DNA from: Bradyrhizobium hereditatis
Lineage (GTDB): Bacteria > Pseudomonadota > Alphaproteobacteria > Rhizobiales > Xanthobacteraceae
Direction of reading: 5' to 3'
Assembly: GCF_020329435.1 (NCBI RefSeq)
Contig: NZ_JAGKJK010000003.1
Coordinates: 186,001-250,000, forward strand
DNA: 64,000 bases
The stretch's first letter is position 1. Each line of letters starts with the position of its first letter. Under the pieces are notes generated by a model, which was not told the origin of the DNA, searched no databases, and saw only the letters and a program-made list of their open reading frames with translations. Positions 53,807-63,146 of the stretch are shown here, piece by piece. The position numbers were made by a program, and so were the translations under genes.

Positions 53807-54645
53807 GTGTACTCAATCGATTAGTTATGCGTCCTTTCAGAGAATTGGTCAGGCATTGGCGGCTCAACGGAATACCAAGAGTCCACGACCGAGCCGCAGG
53901 ATCCGTGCCCACGTCACTGTATCGTCTCGGCCGTGCGAAGCTTAGAGCGACGAGCGAGCATCTTCGGTCTAACTTGTATGGGCCTGCAGGAACGTGCCTC
54001 ATCGTTCCATGCTGTGCTTTTCCCTCGAACCTCAGATGGCGGCTCGAATTTAACCGACCATGCCGGCGTGAGCACTTGCTCGATGCGCCGAGTGTGGCAC
54101 CGACACGACCATAGTCGAAATGAGTGACCCCGTGTGGCGTACGGCAAGGATTCGCTGCTATTGACGACATCGCCGCGACCCAACCCAACCGTCCCTTGAA
54201 ACAGGCCAGCGTGTGGCCGTACGGGCCAACGCAGGGTCCGATGACGAAGACGTCGGGAACTGCTTTGAGTTTTGCGCTCACGACAATGCCGGAAGCGGCA
54301 AGACAGGTGTGTACCGTCCGAGGCAGCGCCCCCGGTATCCAATGCGAGCCAAAAAACGCAGTGCTCTCTCTGCCAGTTTTGGCCGATCTGACCTCCAGCC
54401 AGGAACACAGGGGTGTCGACGACTCACCGTAAATCGACCGACATAAGGATCACTAAACGATCACCGGCCGTCGCCGGCTCCGACGTGCCCGCCGATATAT
54501 CCTCTCGTCCGGCTCCGACAGTGCCGTTCGGACCTTTACTGCCGGCCCGAGATCCGTTGCATTGACGGCACCGCTTGCCACGACCGCAGCTATCGCGGCC
54601 CCCAAAAAAGAAGCTCAAATCGCATGTCACCTCACGAACACAAAG
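53807..54645. other. Long spacer without a convincing gene
   Basis: Overlapping frames on both strands suggest decayed coding DNA near 53900-54420, but no family could be read. Confidence 0.4.
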
Positions 54646-56070
54646 TTAATTTGGTGTTGCCGGCGTTGCGGCTGATGGCGCGTCGCCTGGCTGCCCTGCC
54701 GCTGGCGGCGGCGTCGTGGGCGATGGCGTGGTGGTCGACCGGGTTGCGGCCAGTGGGGAGCGGCCGACCATGACGGTGAGCAGACCCTGGCCCCACAGCC
54801 GCTGCGCCGCCTTCCTGGCATCCTCCAGCGTCACCGCATCGACGAGCGCGCTATGCTTCTCGATATAATCGATCGGCAGCTTGTCGAGCTGATACTGCAG
54901 CAGCGCCCGCGCAAGCTTTGACGAGGTATCGAGCGCCAGCATCTGCGAGCCCTTCAGGTACGACTTGGCATCATCGAGTTCCTGCTGGGTCGGGCCTTCC
55001 TCAGCCATGCGACGGACCTGCTTTTCGATCTCTTCCACGGTCTCGCTGGCGCGATCGGCCCGGGTGCCGGTATTGCCGACAAACACGGCGGAATGATCCA
55101 TCCACAAGAGCGTCTCATGGACGGAATAGGCTAGCCCGCGCTTCTCGCGGACTTCGCGGAATAGCCGCGACGACAGCCCGCCGCCACCGAGAATTTGGTT
55201 GACGACATAGGCGGCCATGAAATCCGGCTCGCTGCGGCGGACGCCAGCACCGCCGAAGGTCACGACCGTTTGCGGCACGTCGAGCGGAATGAAGACGCAC
55301 TGCGGCACCTTTGCCGCAACCACATCGGCTACCTGTGTCAACTCCGCCTTGGCCGGCAGGCTACCAAACGTCTTGTCGAGCAGTCTAGCAAGCGTCTCTG
55401 GATCGACGTCGCCCACCACCGCGATCTTGAGCGTGTCCTTTGCGATCACGCGGCGCACATAGTCCTTCAAATCGGCGACGTCGATCTTCGGCACGCTCTC
55501 GACGGTGCCTCTAGCGTGGCGGGCATAAGGATGATCGTCGAAGGCGACTTCGAGGAATTTGCGATTGGCGAGCGTTGAAGGATTGGTGGAGTCACGCCGA
55601 AGGTTCGCGAGCACCGCGGCGCGGATCCGTTCGATATCGGGCGCATCGAAACGCGGCGAGGTCAACGCCATTCGCAGAAGCTCGAATGCCTCGTCCCTGT
55701 TGTCCTTGAGCATGCGCAAGGAACCGCGGAACTGATCGCGCGTCGAGTCAAAATTCAGCTCAATGGCGCGGCGGTCGAGCCGCTCGTGAAAGGTCTTGAA
55801 GTCGAGATCGCCGGCCCCTTCATCGAGCAGGCCGGCGACCATGTGGCCGACACCGGGCTTGTCGTTGGGGTCCTGGGTCGCTCCGCCGCCGAAGGCGCAT
55901 TCCATCGCGATCAGCGGGACAGTGGCGTCGTGCATGAACCAGGCTTCGATGCCGCCGGGGGAGACCAGGCGCTGAACTTTCGTAGCGGCAAGCGATGGTG
56001 CAGAGCCGAGCGTCGCGATCGCGAGCGAGGCTCCACCGAGAACGGCACGTCTTGTGAAGGAACAGGTCAC
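54646..56070 (-). CDS. M16 family peptidase-like protein, non-catalytic partner
   Basis: A 474-residue protein from a GTG at 56070 that overlaps the upstream stop (GTGA), with GAGGAG before it. A twin-arginine-like signal (FTRRAVLGGASLAIATLGSA) leads into an M16 fold. The HxxEH zinc motif is absent (the equivalent reads VGHMVAGLLDEGAGDL). The C-terminal domain has the substrate-binding Arg/Tyr type segment (FREVREKRGLAYSVHETLLW). M16B enzymes often work as a catalytic plus non-catalytic pair, and the catalytic one is directly upstream. A Pro/Thr-rich tail follows the domain. GC-rich codons unlike the nearby effectors suggest a separate origin. Confidence 0.88.
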   Translation of the reverse strand: MTCSFTRRAVLGGASLAIATLGSAPSLAATKVQRLVSPGGIEAWFMHDATVPLIAMECAFGGGATQDPNDKPGVGHMVAGLLDEGAGDLDFKTFHERLDRRAIELNFDSTRDQFRGSLRMLKDNRDEAFELLRMALTSPRFDAPDIERIRAAVLANLRRDSTNPSTLANRKFLEVAFDDHPYARHARGTVESVPKIDVADLKDYVRRVIAKDTLKIAVVGDVDPETLARLLDKTFGSLPAKAELTQVADVVAAKVPQCVFIPLDVPQTVVTFGGAGVRRSEPDFMAAYVVNQILGGGGLSSRLFREVREKRGLAYSVHETLLWMDHSAVFVGNTGTRADRASETVEEIEKQVRRMAEEGPTQQELDDAKSYLKGSQMLALDTSSKLARALLQYQLDKLPIDYIEKHSALVDAVTLEDARKAAQRLWGQGLLTVMVGRSPLAATRSTTTPSPTTPPPAAGQPGDAPSAATPATPN

Positions 56071-57542
56071 GAGCGCTTCTCCTCGCGTTTGTGCGCAGAA
56101 TCCTTGATCAGATAGCCGGTCACCGAGCGTTTCTTGTCGAGCCATGTTTGCGCGGCCTCGCGCACCTGCTCGGCGGTGACGGCCCGGATGCGGTCCGGCC
56201 AGCTTCGGATATCGTCAATGCTGAGCCCGGTGGTGAGCGCGCGGCCATACCAGCGCGCAAGCGTCGCCTGGTCATCTTGGGCGTAGATGGCTTCCGCAAT
56301 CAGCTGGGTCTTGACGCGCTCGAGATCCTCGGCGCGTGCGGGATTCTGCGCGAGGTCCGCGATCAACTTGTCGATGGCGTCCTCGATCTGGACGAACTCG
56401 ACACCAGGTTTCGGCGTCACAGAGACCATGAATGACGAGGGATCGAGTGAGGTGCGCTGGTAGTTCGCGCCCGTGCTGCTCGCGAGCTGCTTGTCGATCA
56501 CCAGCGAGCGATAGAGATGGGAGTTGGCGCCGCCGCCCATCAATTGCGCGAGCACGTCAAGCGCAGTACTCTCGCCGGCAGCCGCGGTGTGAGCCGACGG
56601 CACGAGATAATAGCGGTGCAGGGTCGGCTGCTCGACTCGCGGATCGGACAACGTCACCGTGCGCGGGGCCGCCGCCGTCGGCTCCTGCGGCCGGAGGCGC
56701 TTTGCAGGAATCAAAGGATCTGCAGGGATGTGGCCAAAATGCTTCTCCACCATCGGGCGGATGTTATTGGGATCGACGTCGCCGGCGATGATCAGGATCG
56801 CGTTATTCGGCGTGTAGAAGCGCTTGTAGAAGGCGAGCGCGTCCTCGCGGTCGAGCTTTTCGATCTCCTGCCGCCAGCCGATAATGGGGCGGCCGTAGGG
56901 GTGGTTGAGGTAGAGCGCCGCCATCATCTGCTCGGTGAGCCGCGCATCGGGATTGTTGGCGACGCGCATGTTGAATTCTTCGAGCACAACTTCGCGTTCG
57001 GACAGCACGTTCTCATCTTGGAGAACGAGACCGGTCATGCGGTCGGCCTCAAATTCCATCATCTTCGTCAGCTGCTCGCGCGGCACGCGTTGGTAATAGC
57101 TGGTGTAGTCCATCGAGGTGAAGGCGTTCTGGTTGCCGCCGACGCGCAGCACGGTCTGGGAGAATTCGCCGGGCGGATGCTTCGCTGTGCCCTTGAACAT
57201 CAAGTGTTCGAAGAAATGCGCAAGCCCCGATTTGCCCGGCGTCTCATCGGCGGAGCCGACCTTATACCAAATCATATGGGTCACGACCGGGGTGCGATGA
57301 TCGGGGATCACCACCACCTGCAGGCCGTTCGCAAGCGTGAAGCTTGCTGGTCGTTCCGAGGTGACTGAGATCTGGGTAAGCACGTTCCTTTTTTCAGGAA
57401 CGTCCCAGAAGGTAGGATTGCTGCTATTATCCTTTTTGTATTCGTCTTTGTATTCGACCGCCAGCGCGGTGGGCGTCGTCAAGGCCATTGCAACAGTGGC
57501 CGTGCCTAGCACCTTGGTTGTCACGGAACTCCAATTCTTCAT
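56067..57542 (-). CDS. M16 family zinc peptidase, catalytic
   Basis: A 491-residue secreted peptidase. The ATG at 57542 follows AAAGG; the frame remains open upstream to 57914, but this start precedes a clear signal peptide (KVLGTATVAMALTTPTALAV). The zinc site HFFEHLMFKGT (HxxEH) and the distal metal glutamate in ENVLSEREVVLEEF are present, along with the C-terminal domain. It degrades peptides in the periplasm or envelope as a clamshell with the following non-catalytic protein. Unusual company for a type III secretion locus; it could be a passive resident. GC-rich codons. Confidence 0.9.
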   Translation of the reverse strand: MKNWSSVTTKVLGTATVAMALTTPTALAVEYKDEYKKDNSSNPTFWDVPEKRNVLTQISVTSERPASFTLANGLQVVVIPDHRTPVVTHMIWYKVGSADETPGKSGLAHFFEHLMFKGTAKHPPGEFSQTVLRVGGNQNAFTSMDYTSYYQRVPREQLTKMMEFEADRMTGLVLQDENVLSEREVVLEEFNMRVANNPDARLTEQMMAALYLNHPYGRPIIGWRQEIEKLDREDALAFYKRFYTPNNAILIIAGDVDPNNIRPMVEKHFGHIPADPLIPAKRLRPQEPTAAAPRTVTLSDPRVEQPTLHRYYLVPSAHTAAAGESTALDVLAQLMGGGANSHLYRSLVIDKQLASSTGANYQRTSLDPSSFMVSVTPKPGVEFVQIEDAIDKLIADLAQNPARAEDLERVKTQLIAEAIYAQDDQATLARWYGRALTTGLSIDDIRSWPDRIRAVTAEQVREAAQTWLDKKRSVTGYLIKDSAHKREEKRS

Positions 57543-58156
57543 GGCATCGCCTTTGGTCGCATAGAGATTGACATTCTGCAGCGGCCGATCCCGACAAAGC
57601 AGAGAGCCGCACGCCGTTGGCAAACAAGGGAGCAAAAGCCGGGCCAATCGCCTGATGCTTCCGCGCACGGACAGCTGCGCGGCCAGCTGGACGCAAAACG
57701 AAGCGCGTCGCCTGCTTTGTGTTCGAAAGCTAAAGCCGCATTTGTTTGGTATCTGCCAACATGTTGCGAACGCGACGTTGTACACGAAACGCACAACAAC
57801 TCGCCGCCTCGCGTTTGCGTAAATCCTGCGACGCCACATACCGCAGGCCCGATCTTGCGCCAGAGGCCCTGCTCCACCGTTTCGCGGCCGCAGCTGACGC
57901 CCGCCAGGAAACATCTAAAGCCTGTCGCGGCGCCGCCAAGTCAGACGTCCCTTCCTGGCGAGAGCTGCTGCCCTGCAGGAGCTTTTCTAATGAACACGCC
58001 GTTCGGATTGCCGCCGTGCTAGCGTCCACCGAGACCGTCTTGCCAGACGCGACACTCTTCCTCGACCAGCACTAGCTTTTCTTCGGCAGACCACCAACGC
58101 CGCACCTGACGGAACATCGATGCGGTCTCCAGTGGCTTATCATGAACGCTCTGAGC
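57543..58156. other. Spacer between M16 pair and tts box
   Basis: No convincing gene. Short frames at 57717-58022 and 57568-57822 plus are antisense or random. Confidence 0.4.
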
Positions 58157-58195
58157 CTCGTCAGCTTCTCGAAAGCTAACCTTGCTAGCATGAGA
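58157..58195 (+). promoter_or_regulatory. tts box upstream of the 69-residue protein gene
   Basis: CTCGTCAGCTTCTCGAAAGC, then TAACCTTGCTAGCATGAG. Essentially the consensus. The ATG is about 32 bases downstream of the box's end. Confidence 0.9.
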
Positions 58196-58226
58196 GGGTG
58201 GGTTATCTATAGGCGGTGTTACGAAC

Positions 58227-58436
58227 ATGAACACAGGTGCACCCGATATCGGAGCAGCGGGAGGCAATAACGGCGCGGATTTTGACGGAACCGAGGGGGC
58301 CGATGAGGCCAACTCGCAGGCCATGCAACAACGCAAAGCTTTCGAAATGGCTCTGGGCATGCTCGCAATGCGAATTGTCAGCGACGCACAAGCCGATCTA
58401 GATTCTGCCATGGACGACACAGAAGAGGATGTTTGA
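58227..58436 (+). CDS. Small tts-controlled protein (69 aa), possible secreted Nop
   Basis: A 69-residue acidic protein: Gly/Asn/Asp-rich N-terminus (NTGAPDIGAAGGNNGADFDG), then a helix (NSQAMQQRKAFEMALGMLAM) and an acidic end (DLDSAMDDTEEDV). It is the only open frame shortly after a perfect tts box. Size and composition resemble small type III exported proteins such as pilus subunits; NopA is already accounted for at 61901. A name such as NopH is possible but cannot be supported from sequence. No other family recognised. Confidence 0.65.
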   Translation: MNTGAPDIGAAGGNNGADFDGTEGADEANSQAMQQRKAFEMALGMLAMRIVSDAQADLDSAMDDTEEDV

Positions 58437-59119
58437 TTCGGCCCTATCGAGTCAGAAGCAACGAGCGCAAATGCACATCCATGCAACGATGAGAAGAGAG
58501 GACGGAGAGGCGCTTCTCAGCAGCCGGAGGATTCGCACCCCAATGGGGCTGGTCGTTCAGACAGGTTGCGGTAAGCTTGGCGTGACAGTTCTTAGGGTGT
58601 TTTCGCCGGGTCACTCCGGTCATCCATATCTTGGTAGCCCAAGACGTCCGGCTCACATATTGAAGGACGCGCCTTGCTTCAGGCAATCGCCGTCACAAGG
58701 CGTCTTATCTGTCCTCGCGCGCTTTTAGCGGCTGGTGATGCGCCTAACGACTCGGCGCGTCGCTCTTGGCCGCAAATACGGTAGATCGCGCATTGCGGCC
58801 GCGTGGTATTCGCCGCACCCGGGGCGCCGAGGCGTGTCCCCTCTTGTCAACCGACCTTACAATCGAACTTTGGTAGAAGCCTGCGCAATGTCGACTGGAG
58901 CTTGGATCAGCTCTCGGTCTTCGAGACGCCCCCACCTATCCAGTCATGCTTGGTTGCAGACTGTTACCGGCAGAGAAATGCCAATCAGATCGTCGAAAGC
59001 GAAGAGCGCGGATAATGCATGGGCACCCCAAGCGAGGTGCTTCCCTGCGCGCGCTGGGGAGCATGGGAAAGCGGGCGACAGCGCCCGCTCCCATTCTTTG
59101 AACGGTGCTCAGATCGGCC
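58437..59119. other. Spacer, nothing recognised
   Basis: Several short frames without family; no repeat or site seen. Confidence 0.4.
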
Positions 59120-60556
59120 TCACCCGGCGGCCTGCTCATTGGCGTCAATGCTCGCCTGGTTGACCTGCCATCCGGATCTATCGACCCACCCTTGACCTTG
59201 CTCATAGATCGTCTGTGCACCATCCGACGTCAGCTGATCGAGGGTTTGGCCAGCATTGGACTGCGTCACCTTCAGATTGTTGGCACCATCTTTGTCGTCC
59301 CCGAGCCCCTCGACAACCATGGCGTTGTCGCCATTCGTGATGGTGAGCTTGGACGAAATGGTCTTGCCTTTGCCGTAGTCGACCGTATCCACGGTGATCT
59401 TCGTGCCATCATCGAGTTGCAGGGTCATGCCTTTCTTGAAATCAAAGTCATCCTTACCGTCTCCATTAGCATCGACATGAGGATCGCCATGAATCTTCGA
59501 GACATGGCCGGTTTCGTTGTTGCGAACGGTCCAGGTGCCGTCCTTCTCGTCGGCGGTGATTGTATACTTATCGCCAAGGTGAATCGTTGCCTTGCCGTCA
59601 TGGACCTCATGCGACCACACCGGATTAGTTTTCGGTGGCGGGCTCTGGTTAACCGCAACTGGGGTCATCGACACAGGCGGGGGAGGAGGAACGAAAACTG
59701 GAGTATAGTAGTAGTACGAAGGAGTAGCGAGCGGCTGAGGAGTGTACTGGGACTGAGAGCCGGCGCCCGGGGCGCGCCCCTCTTCACCAGCATCGATACT
59801 CGCCTGATCCACCTCGCGCCCGGCGCCGTCGACCCAACCCTGACCTTGCTCATGGATCGTTTGTGAACCATCTGATGTCAGCGCATCGAGAGTGAGGCCC
59901 GCGTTTGACTGCGTCACCTTAAGATTGTTGGCACCATCCTTGTCGTCACCGAGCCCCTCGACAACCATGGCGTTGCTGCCATTCGTGATGGTGAGCTTCG
60001 AGGAGATGCTCTTGCCGTTGCCGTAGTCGGCTGTATCGACGGTGATCTTCGTGCCATCGTCGAGCTGCAGGGTCATGCCTTTCTTGAAATCAAAGTCGTC
60101 CTTGCCGTCTCCATTAGCATCGACATGAGGATCGCCGTGGATCTTCGTGACGTGGCCGGTCTCGTTGTTGCGGACAGTCCAGGTGCCGTCCTTCTCGTCC
60201 GCCGTAATTGTATACTTATCGCCAAGGTGGATCGTGGCTTTGCCATCATGGACCTCATGCGTCCACACCGGATCAATTGCCGACGACGGGCTTTGGTTTT
60301 GGGCGACCGACGCGAACTGGGGAGGCGGCGGCGGGGCGAGAAGGGTTGGAGCAACGTAGGCTGGACTGAGTACGGCGGGAGCGACAACGACCGGACTATT
60401 TACCGGCAGGTACTGGTAGGCTCCCACCGGGACGCCGGCCGCGCCGGCGTACTGCCCCAATGCGACGTTGAACAACGGAACGGCGGGCACGCCTTCAGGC
60501 ACGAGCCCTACCGCCGGATTGGAACCGCCCACCACGGGAAGATACGGCATTTTCAT
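59120..60556 (-). CDS. nopE: NopE, self-cleaving type III effector with two DUF1521 domains
   Basis: A 478-residue protein with a Pro/Val/Ala-rich N-terminus for export, then two nearly identical DUF1521 domains at about residues 95-255 and 310-470. Each holds the autocleavage site GDPH (141-144 and 357-360), followed by VDANGDGKDDFDF, a calcium-binding loop. In Bradyrhizobium, NopE1 cleaves itself between Asp and Pro when calcium is present, as in the plant cell. A Tyr/Pro-rich linker joins the domains. The first ATG (60556) has AGGAG very close (three bases); the second, two codons later, has better spacing. A tts box lies about 230 bases upstream. Confidence 0.93.
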   Translation of the reverse strand: MKMPYLPVVGGSNPAVGLVPEGVPAVPLFNVALGQYAGAAGVPVGAYQYLPVNSPVVVAPAVLSPAYVAPTLLAPPPPPQFASVAQNQSPSSAIDPVWTHEVHDGKATIHLGDKYTITADEKDGTWTVRNNETGHVTKIHGDPHVDANGDGKDDFDFKKGMTLQLDDGTKITVDTADYGNGKSISSKLTITNGSNAMVVEGLGDDKDGANNLKVTQSNAGLTLDALTSDGSQTIHEQGQGWVDGAGREVDQASIDAGEEGRAPGAGSQSQYTPQPLATPSYYYYTPVFVPPPPPVSMTPVAVNQSPPPKTNPVWSHEVHDGKATIHLGDKYTITADEKDGTWTVRNNETGHVSKIHGDPHVDANGDGKDDFDFKKGMTLQLDDGTKITVDTVDYGKGKTISSKLTITNGDNAMVVEGLGDDKDGANNLKVTQSNAGQTLDQLTSDGAQTIYEQGQGWVDRSGWQVNQASIDANEQAAG

Positions 60557-60782
60557 TCACTCCTATTGCATTGAAGGAAGCGACAGACTGCGAGGACCAC
60601 CCGCACAATCAACTTGGCACGTTGCGCCGAGGCCCTTCAAAACCAATCCCAGATCACGGCCAGCAGCAGGCGCTCTCGCGTTTCTGGTTGCAGGTGACAA
60701 CAGCCTTGATCGGCGGACCACTTTTCCCCCTTGCCCCTCGGGAATCGGGACTCTCACGTCGAGCGTATCCAAGTCGCAGGAA
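60557..60782. other. Leader of nopE
   Basis: Untranslated leader between tts box and nopE; nothing else seen. Confidence 0.4.
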
Positions 60783-60822
60783 GTGTATCCGGAGTACCTG
60801 TCGAAAAGCTGACGATAGGATA
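60783..60822 (-). promoter_or_regulatory. tts box upstream of nopE
   Basis: Minus strand TCGTCAGCTTTTCGACAGGT, then ACTCCGGATACACTT. Good match to the consensus. Confidence 0.8.
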
Positions 60823-61457
60823 ATCGCCACCAGCACATCAGCTGTCGTATCACCTGAATGTTGAGAGCATGTGATCACGACGAACCGCTCCTTATGACGA
60901 GCGTCGTAACAACGACATCTTTGGACGCGCGGCTGGCGATCGACCACGCTCTCTAAAGGACGCCGGTCGAGCCTCTCGCGTGAATGCTCGAGACGGTCTT
61001 CAGGTGCCGTGGAGGGCCATAATCGGAACAGACACCTGTTCGAAATTAGTTTTGCTTATTGTTGCGAGGCCTCGCACTTGCACACGTCGCCTTTTGTCCG
61101 CCCGATTGCTCGCTGGAAAAATGGGCGTTACACCGTCCGCTTGTGTTCTTGTGACTAATAAATATCGGCGTACGCCGCGGCCGGCGATATCTCGAGGACT
61201 TGTCCACGGCGTTACGACGCACCAGGCGATCCAGCCTGCGTCATTTGCTCGGAGGCATGCTCCCTCAGGCCGACACCTGGCACAGCTCCACTGTCGCGGC
61301 GCGCTCCAGCACTACTCGGAGCACTTGACCTTCGAGATGCAAAACCTGCGCTGTCGCGTGCGCGCCAACGTCGGCCAAAATGAACCGAGAGTACCGACAC
61401 ATTGTTCGGGGAGAGAAAAATCGGGCCACCTCGACTCATTCCGCGGCCTTTGTGGGA
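60823..61457. other. Spacer between the nopE and nopC tts boxes
   Basis: No convincing gene. The divergent tts boxes at 60783-60822 and 61458-61496 bound it. Confidence 0.4.
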
Positions 61458-61496
61458 CTCGTCAGCTTCTCGAAAGGTAATCCTCCTAGGATCAGA
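61458..61496 (+). promoter_or_regulatory. tts box upstream of nopC operon
   Basis: CTCGTCAGCTTCTCGAAAGG, then TAATCCTCCTAGGATCAG. Close to the consensus. nopC starts about 64 bases downstream. Confidence 0.88.
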
Positions 61497-61559
61497 GCGC
61501 TGACCTCTAGGCGATGAGTCGTCTATTGAGCGTAGTAGAGATGAACACAGGAGAATGCG

Positions 61560-61847
61560 ATGATTGGAGAAATGATCGGAAGCGCGGCGGGTGGATACCT
61601 CGGTGGGCCGCAGGGAGCGGCGATTGGTTCCGCTGTTGGTGGGGTACTCGACCAAGCCTTCGAGAAGGTTATTCACAAATTGGATCCTGAGAAGGCTGAT
61701 GCTGACAAGGTCGCCAAGGATAATGGCCCTGCCGCAGGAAAGACCCCGCAGTGTAACCACGGCAACGGCGAATTGACGCTCTTGAATGGCGCGCCGGGCG
61801 CGCATGTAATGATTTCATTTCCTGCCGTCGTTACCCCAGCTGGTTAG
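61560..61847 (+). CDS. nopC: NopC-like type III secreted protein
   Basis: A 95-residue protein from the ATG at 61560 (AGGAG six bases upstream). A Gly-rich hydrophobic N-terminus (IGEMIGSAAGGYLGGPQGAA, then IGSAVGGVLDQAF) resembles glycine-zipper sequences; the rest is polar with NHGNGELTLLNGAPGAHVM near the end. In the rhizobial locus, nopC is the first gene after a tts box and precedes nopA and rhcD, as here. The name rests mainly on that order. Confidence 0.7.
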   Translation: MIGEMIGSAAGGYLGGPQGAAIGSAVGGVLDQAFEKVIHKLDPEKADADKVAKDNGPAAGKTPQCNHGNGELTLLNGAPGAHVMISFPAVVTPAG

Positions 61848-61900
61848 GCGTGAGGCAGGTCATCAGTACCACTAACTTCCAAACAGAAAGGTGAGTCGAT

Positions 61901-62107
61901 ATGGTTTCTCCCGTTGGCGGTTCCACCGCTCCATCCGAAGTCGCGACGAATCAGCAAACCGGTGCTACGGGTGCTGGCGATTTCGCCGCGCAGCTCGCCG
62001 AGCTCGAGCGTGTCAGCAAACAAGCTCAGGCCAACAGCATCGTGATGCGCAGAATTACGACCGAGCTCTCGTCCGAAAAGAAGGTTGCCGACGAGCGCGT
62101 TAGTTAG
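61901..62107 (+). CDS. nopA: NopA, type III needle/pilus subunit
   Basis: A 68-residue protein (AAGGTG seven bases before the ATG). A disordered N-terminus (VSPVGGSTAPSEVATNQQTG) is followed by one helix (DFAAQLAELERVSKQAQANS) and a second (IVMRRITTELSSEKKVADE). That is the helical hairpin expected of a small pilin or needle subunit. The gene order tts box-nopC-nopA-rhcD agrees. NopA forms the extracellular appendage through which effectors pass. Confidence 0.8.
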   Translation: MVSPVGGSTAPSEVATNQQTGATGAGDFAAQLAELERVSKQAQANSIVMRRITTELSSEKKVADERVS

Positions 62108-62229
62108 CGCGCTGCAAGAGGGGCGCACGGCCGCTCTTTTCGCGTGCTGGCTGCTCTCTACAGCCTGACGAATTCGGAACCAGCCGTACGGCAATGCCGT
62201 ACGGCTTCTCGTTGCTCAGGAGACTCTCC

Positions 62230-63117
62230 GTGAATGAACCGGCCTCCGTTCATTTCGAAGTGCTATCAGGGCTCTATTCTGGGGTGACCGGTGAAGCGCC
62301 CGTCGGAACGAGCCTTATCGGAAGTGGCCTCGATGCCGATATAGTCTTCGTCGAACAGGGGCTCGAGCCCAATCACTTCCGGCTCACGCCCATGCTCGAT
62401 TCGATGGAGATCGAAGCCCTAGCAGCCGGAGTCAGCATAGAAGGAAGCGGAGATATTGGCGTAGGCGAGCGGGTTGTTGTTTCTCTTCCTGCCGTCGTTC
62501 ATGCGGGCACGATGTCCATTCGCTGCACGCAGGATTCGGCGCAAGCATCAACCGGCCTGTCGCGTGTCTCGATAATAGCAGCCGCCTTGGTCTTGCTGAG
62601 CTCCGTCGGGATCGCCACTCTTGCAATCAGCTTCCTCTTTGACGGCAGTGCCGGTGCACTGAGCCCCGATGCGCCCCTTGTTGCCGCACTTCCACCCAAG
62701 CTGACGCTCAATGGTCCTGATGATCGCCCTCTCCATGCGGCCGCCGAACAACTGCAAGAGGAGGTTAACAAAGCGGGACTTCTCAACATCAAAATCGGTC
62801 CTGGGCCAGGCGTGGTCAGCGCCGAGGGCACAGTGACACCTGCGACAGTCAGTAAATGGCAGGAGGTTCAGCAATGGTTCGATCAGCACACAAACGGGTC
62901 GCTGACACTCGTAAATGGGGTGACCGTGAAGGAGGATAAGCCGCCCTCCTCAATTGCTGTCCAGGCGGTGTGGCGCGGAGCCCACCCTTATCTTCTTATT
63001 GGTGGGCAAAAGTACTTCGTGGGCGCGCTGTTGAACGATGGATGGACGGTTGATCGAATCGAAGCGGGACGCGTACTGCTCAGCCGGAATGGACGGCTTG
63101 CTGCTCTCCCCTATTAG
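62230..63117 (+). CDS. rhcD: RhcD (SctD), inner-membrane ring protein
   Basis: A 295-residue protein from the GTG at 62230, with AGGAGA six bases upstream; an ATG at 62194 lacks this. The N-terminal part is the cytoplasmic FHA-like domain (VHFEVLSGLYSGVTGEAPVG, LIGSGLDADIVFVEQGLEPN), followed by a single membrane helix (VSIIAAALVLLSSVGIATLA) and periplasmic ring domains (HAAAEQLQEEVNKAGLLNIK; WFDQHTNGSLTLVNGVTV). It forms the outer of the two inner-membrane rings, with RhcJ inside. Member of the YscD/HrpQ/PrgH-type family. Confidence 0.85.
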   Translation: MNEPASVHFEVLSGLYSGVTGEAPVGTSLIGSGLDADIVFVEQGLEPNHFRLTPMLDSMEIEALAAGVSIEGSGDIGVGERVVVSLPAVVHAGTMSIRCTQDSAQASTGLSRVSIIAAALVLLSSVGIATLAISFLFDGSAGALSPDAPLVAALPPKLTLNGPDDRPLHAAAEQLQEEVNKAGLLNIKIGPGPGVVSAEGTVTPATVSKWQEVQQWFDQHTNGSLTLVNGVTVKEDKPPSSIAVQAVWRGAHPYLLIGGQKYFVGALLNDGWTVDRIEAGRVLLSRNGRLAALPY

Positions 63118-63146
63118 AGCTCCACCGCCGAGGAAAGGAGATCGTC

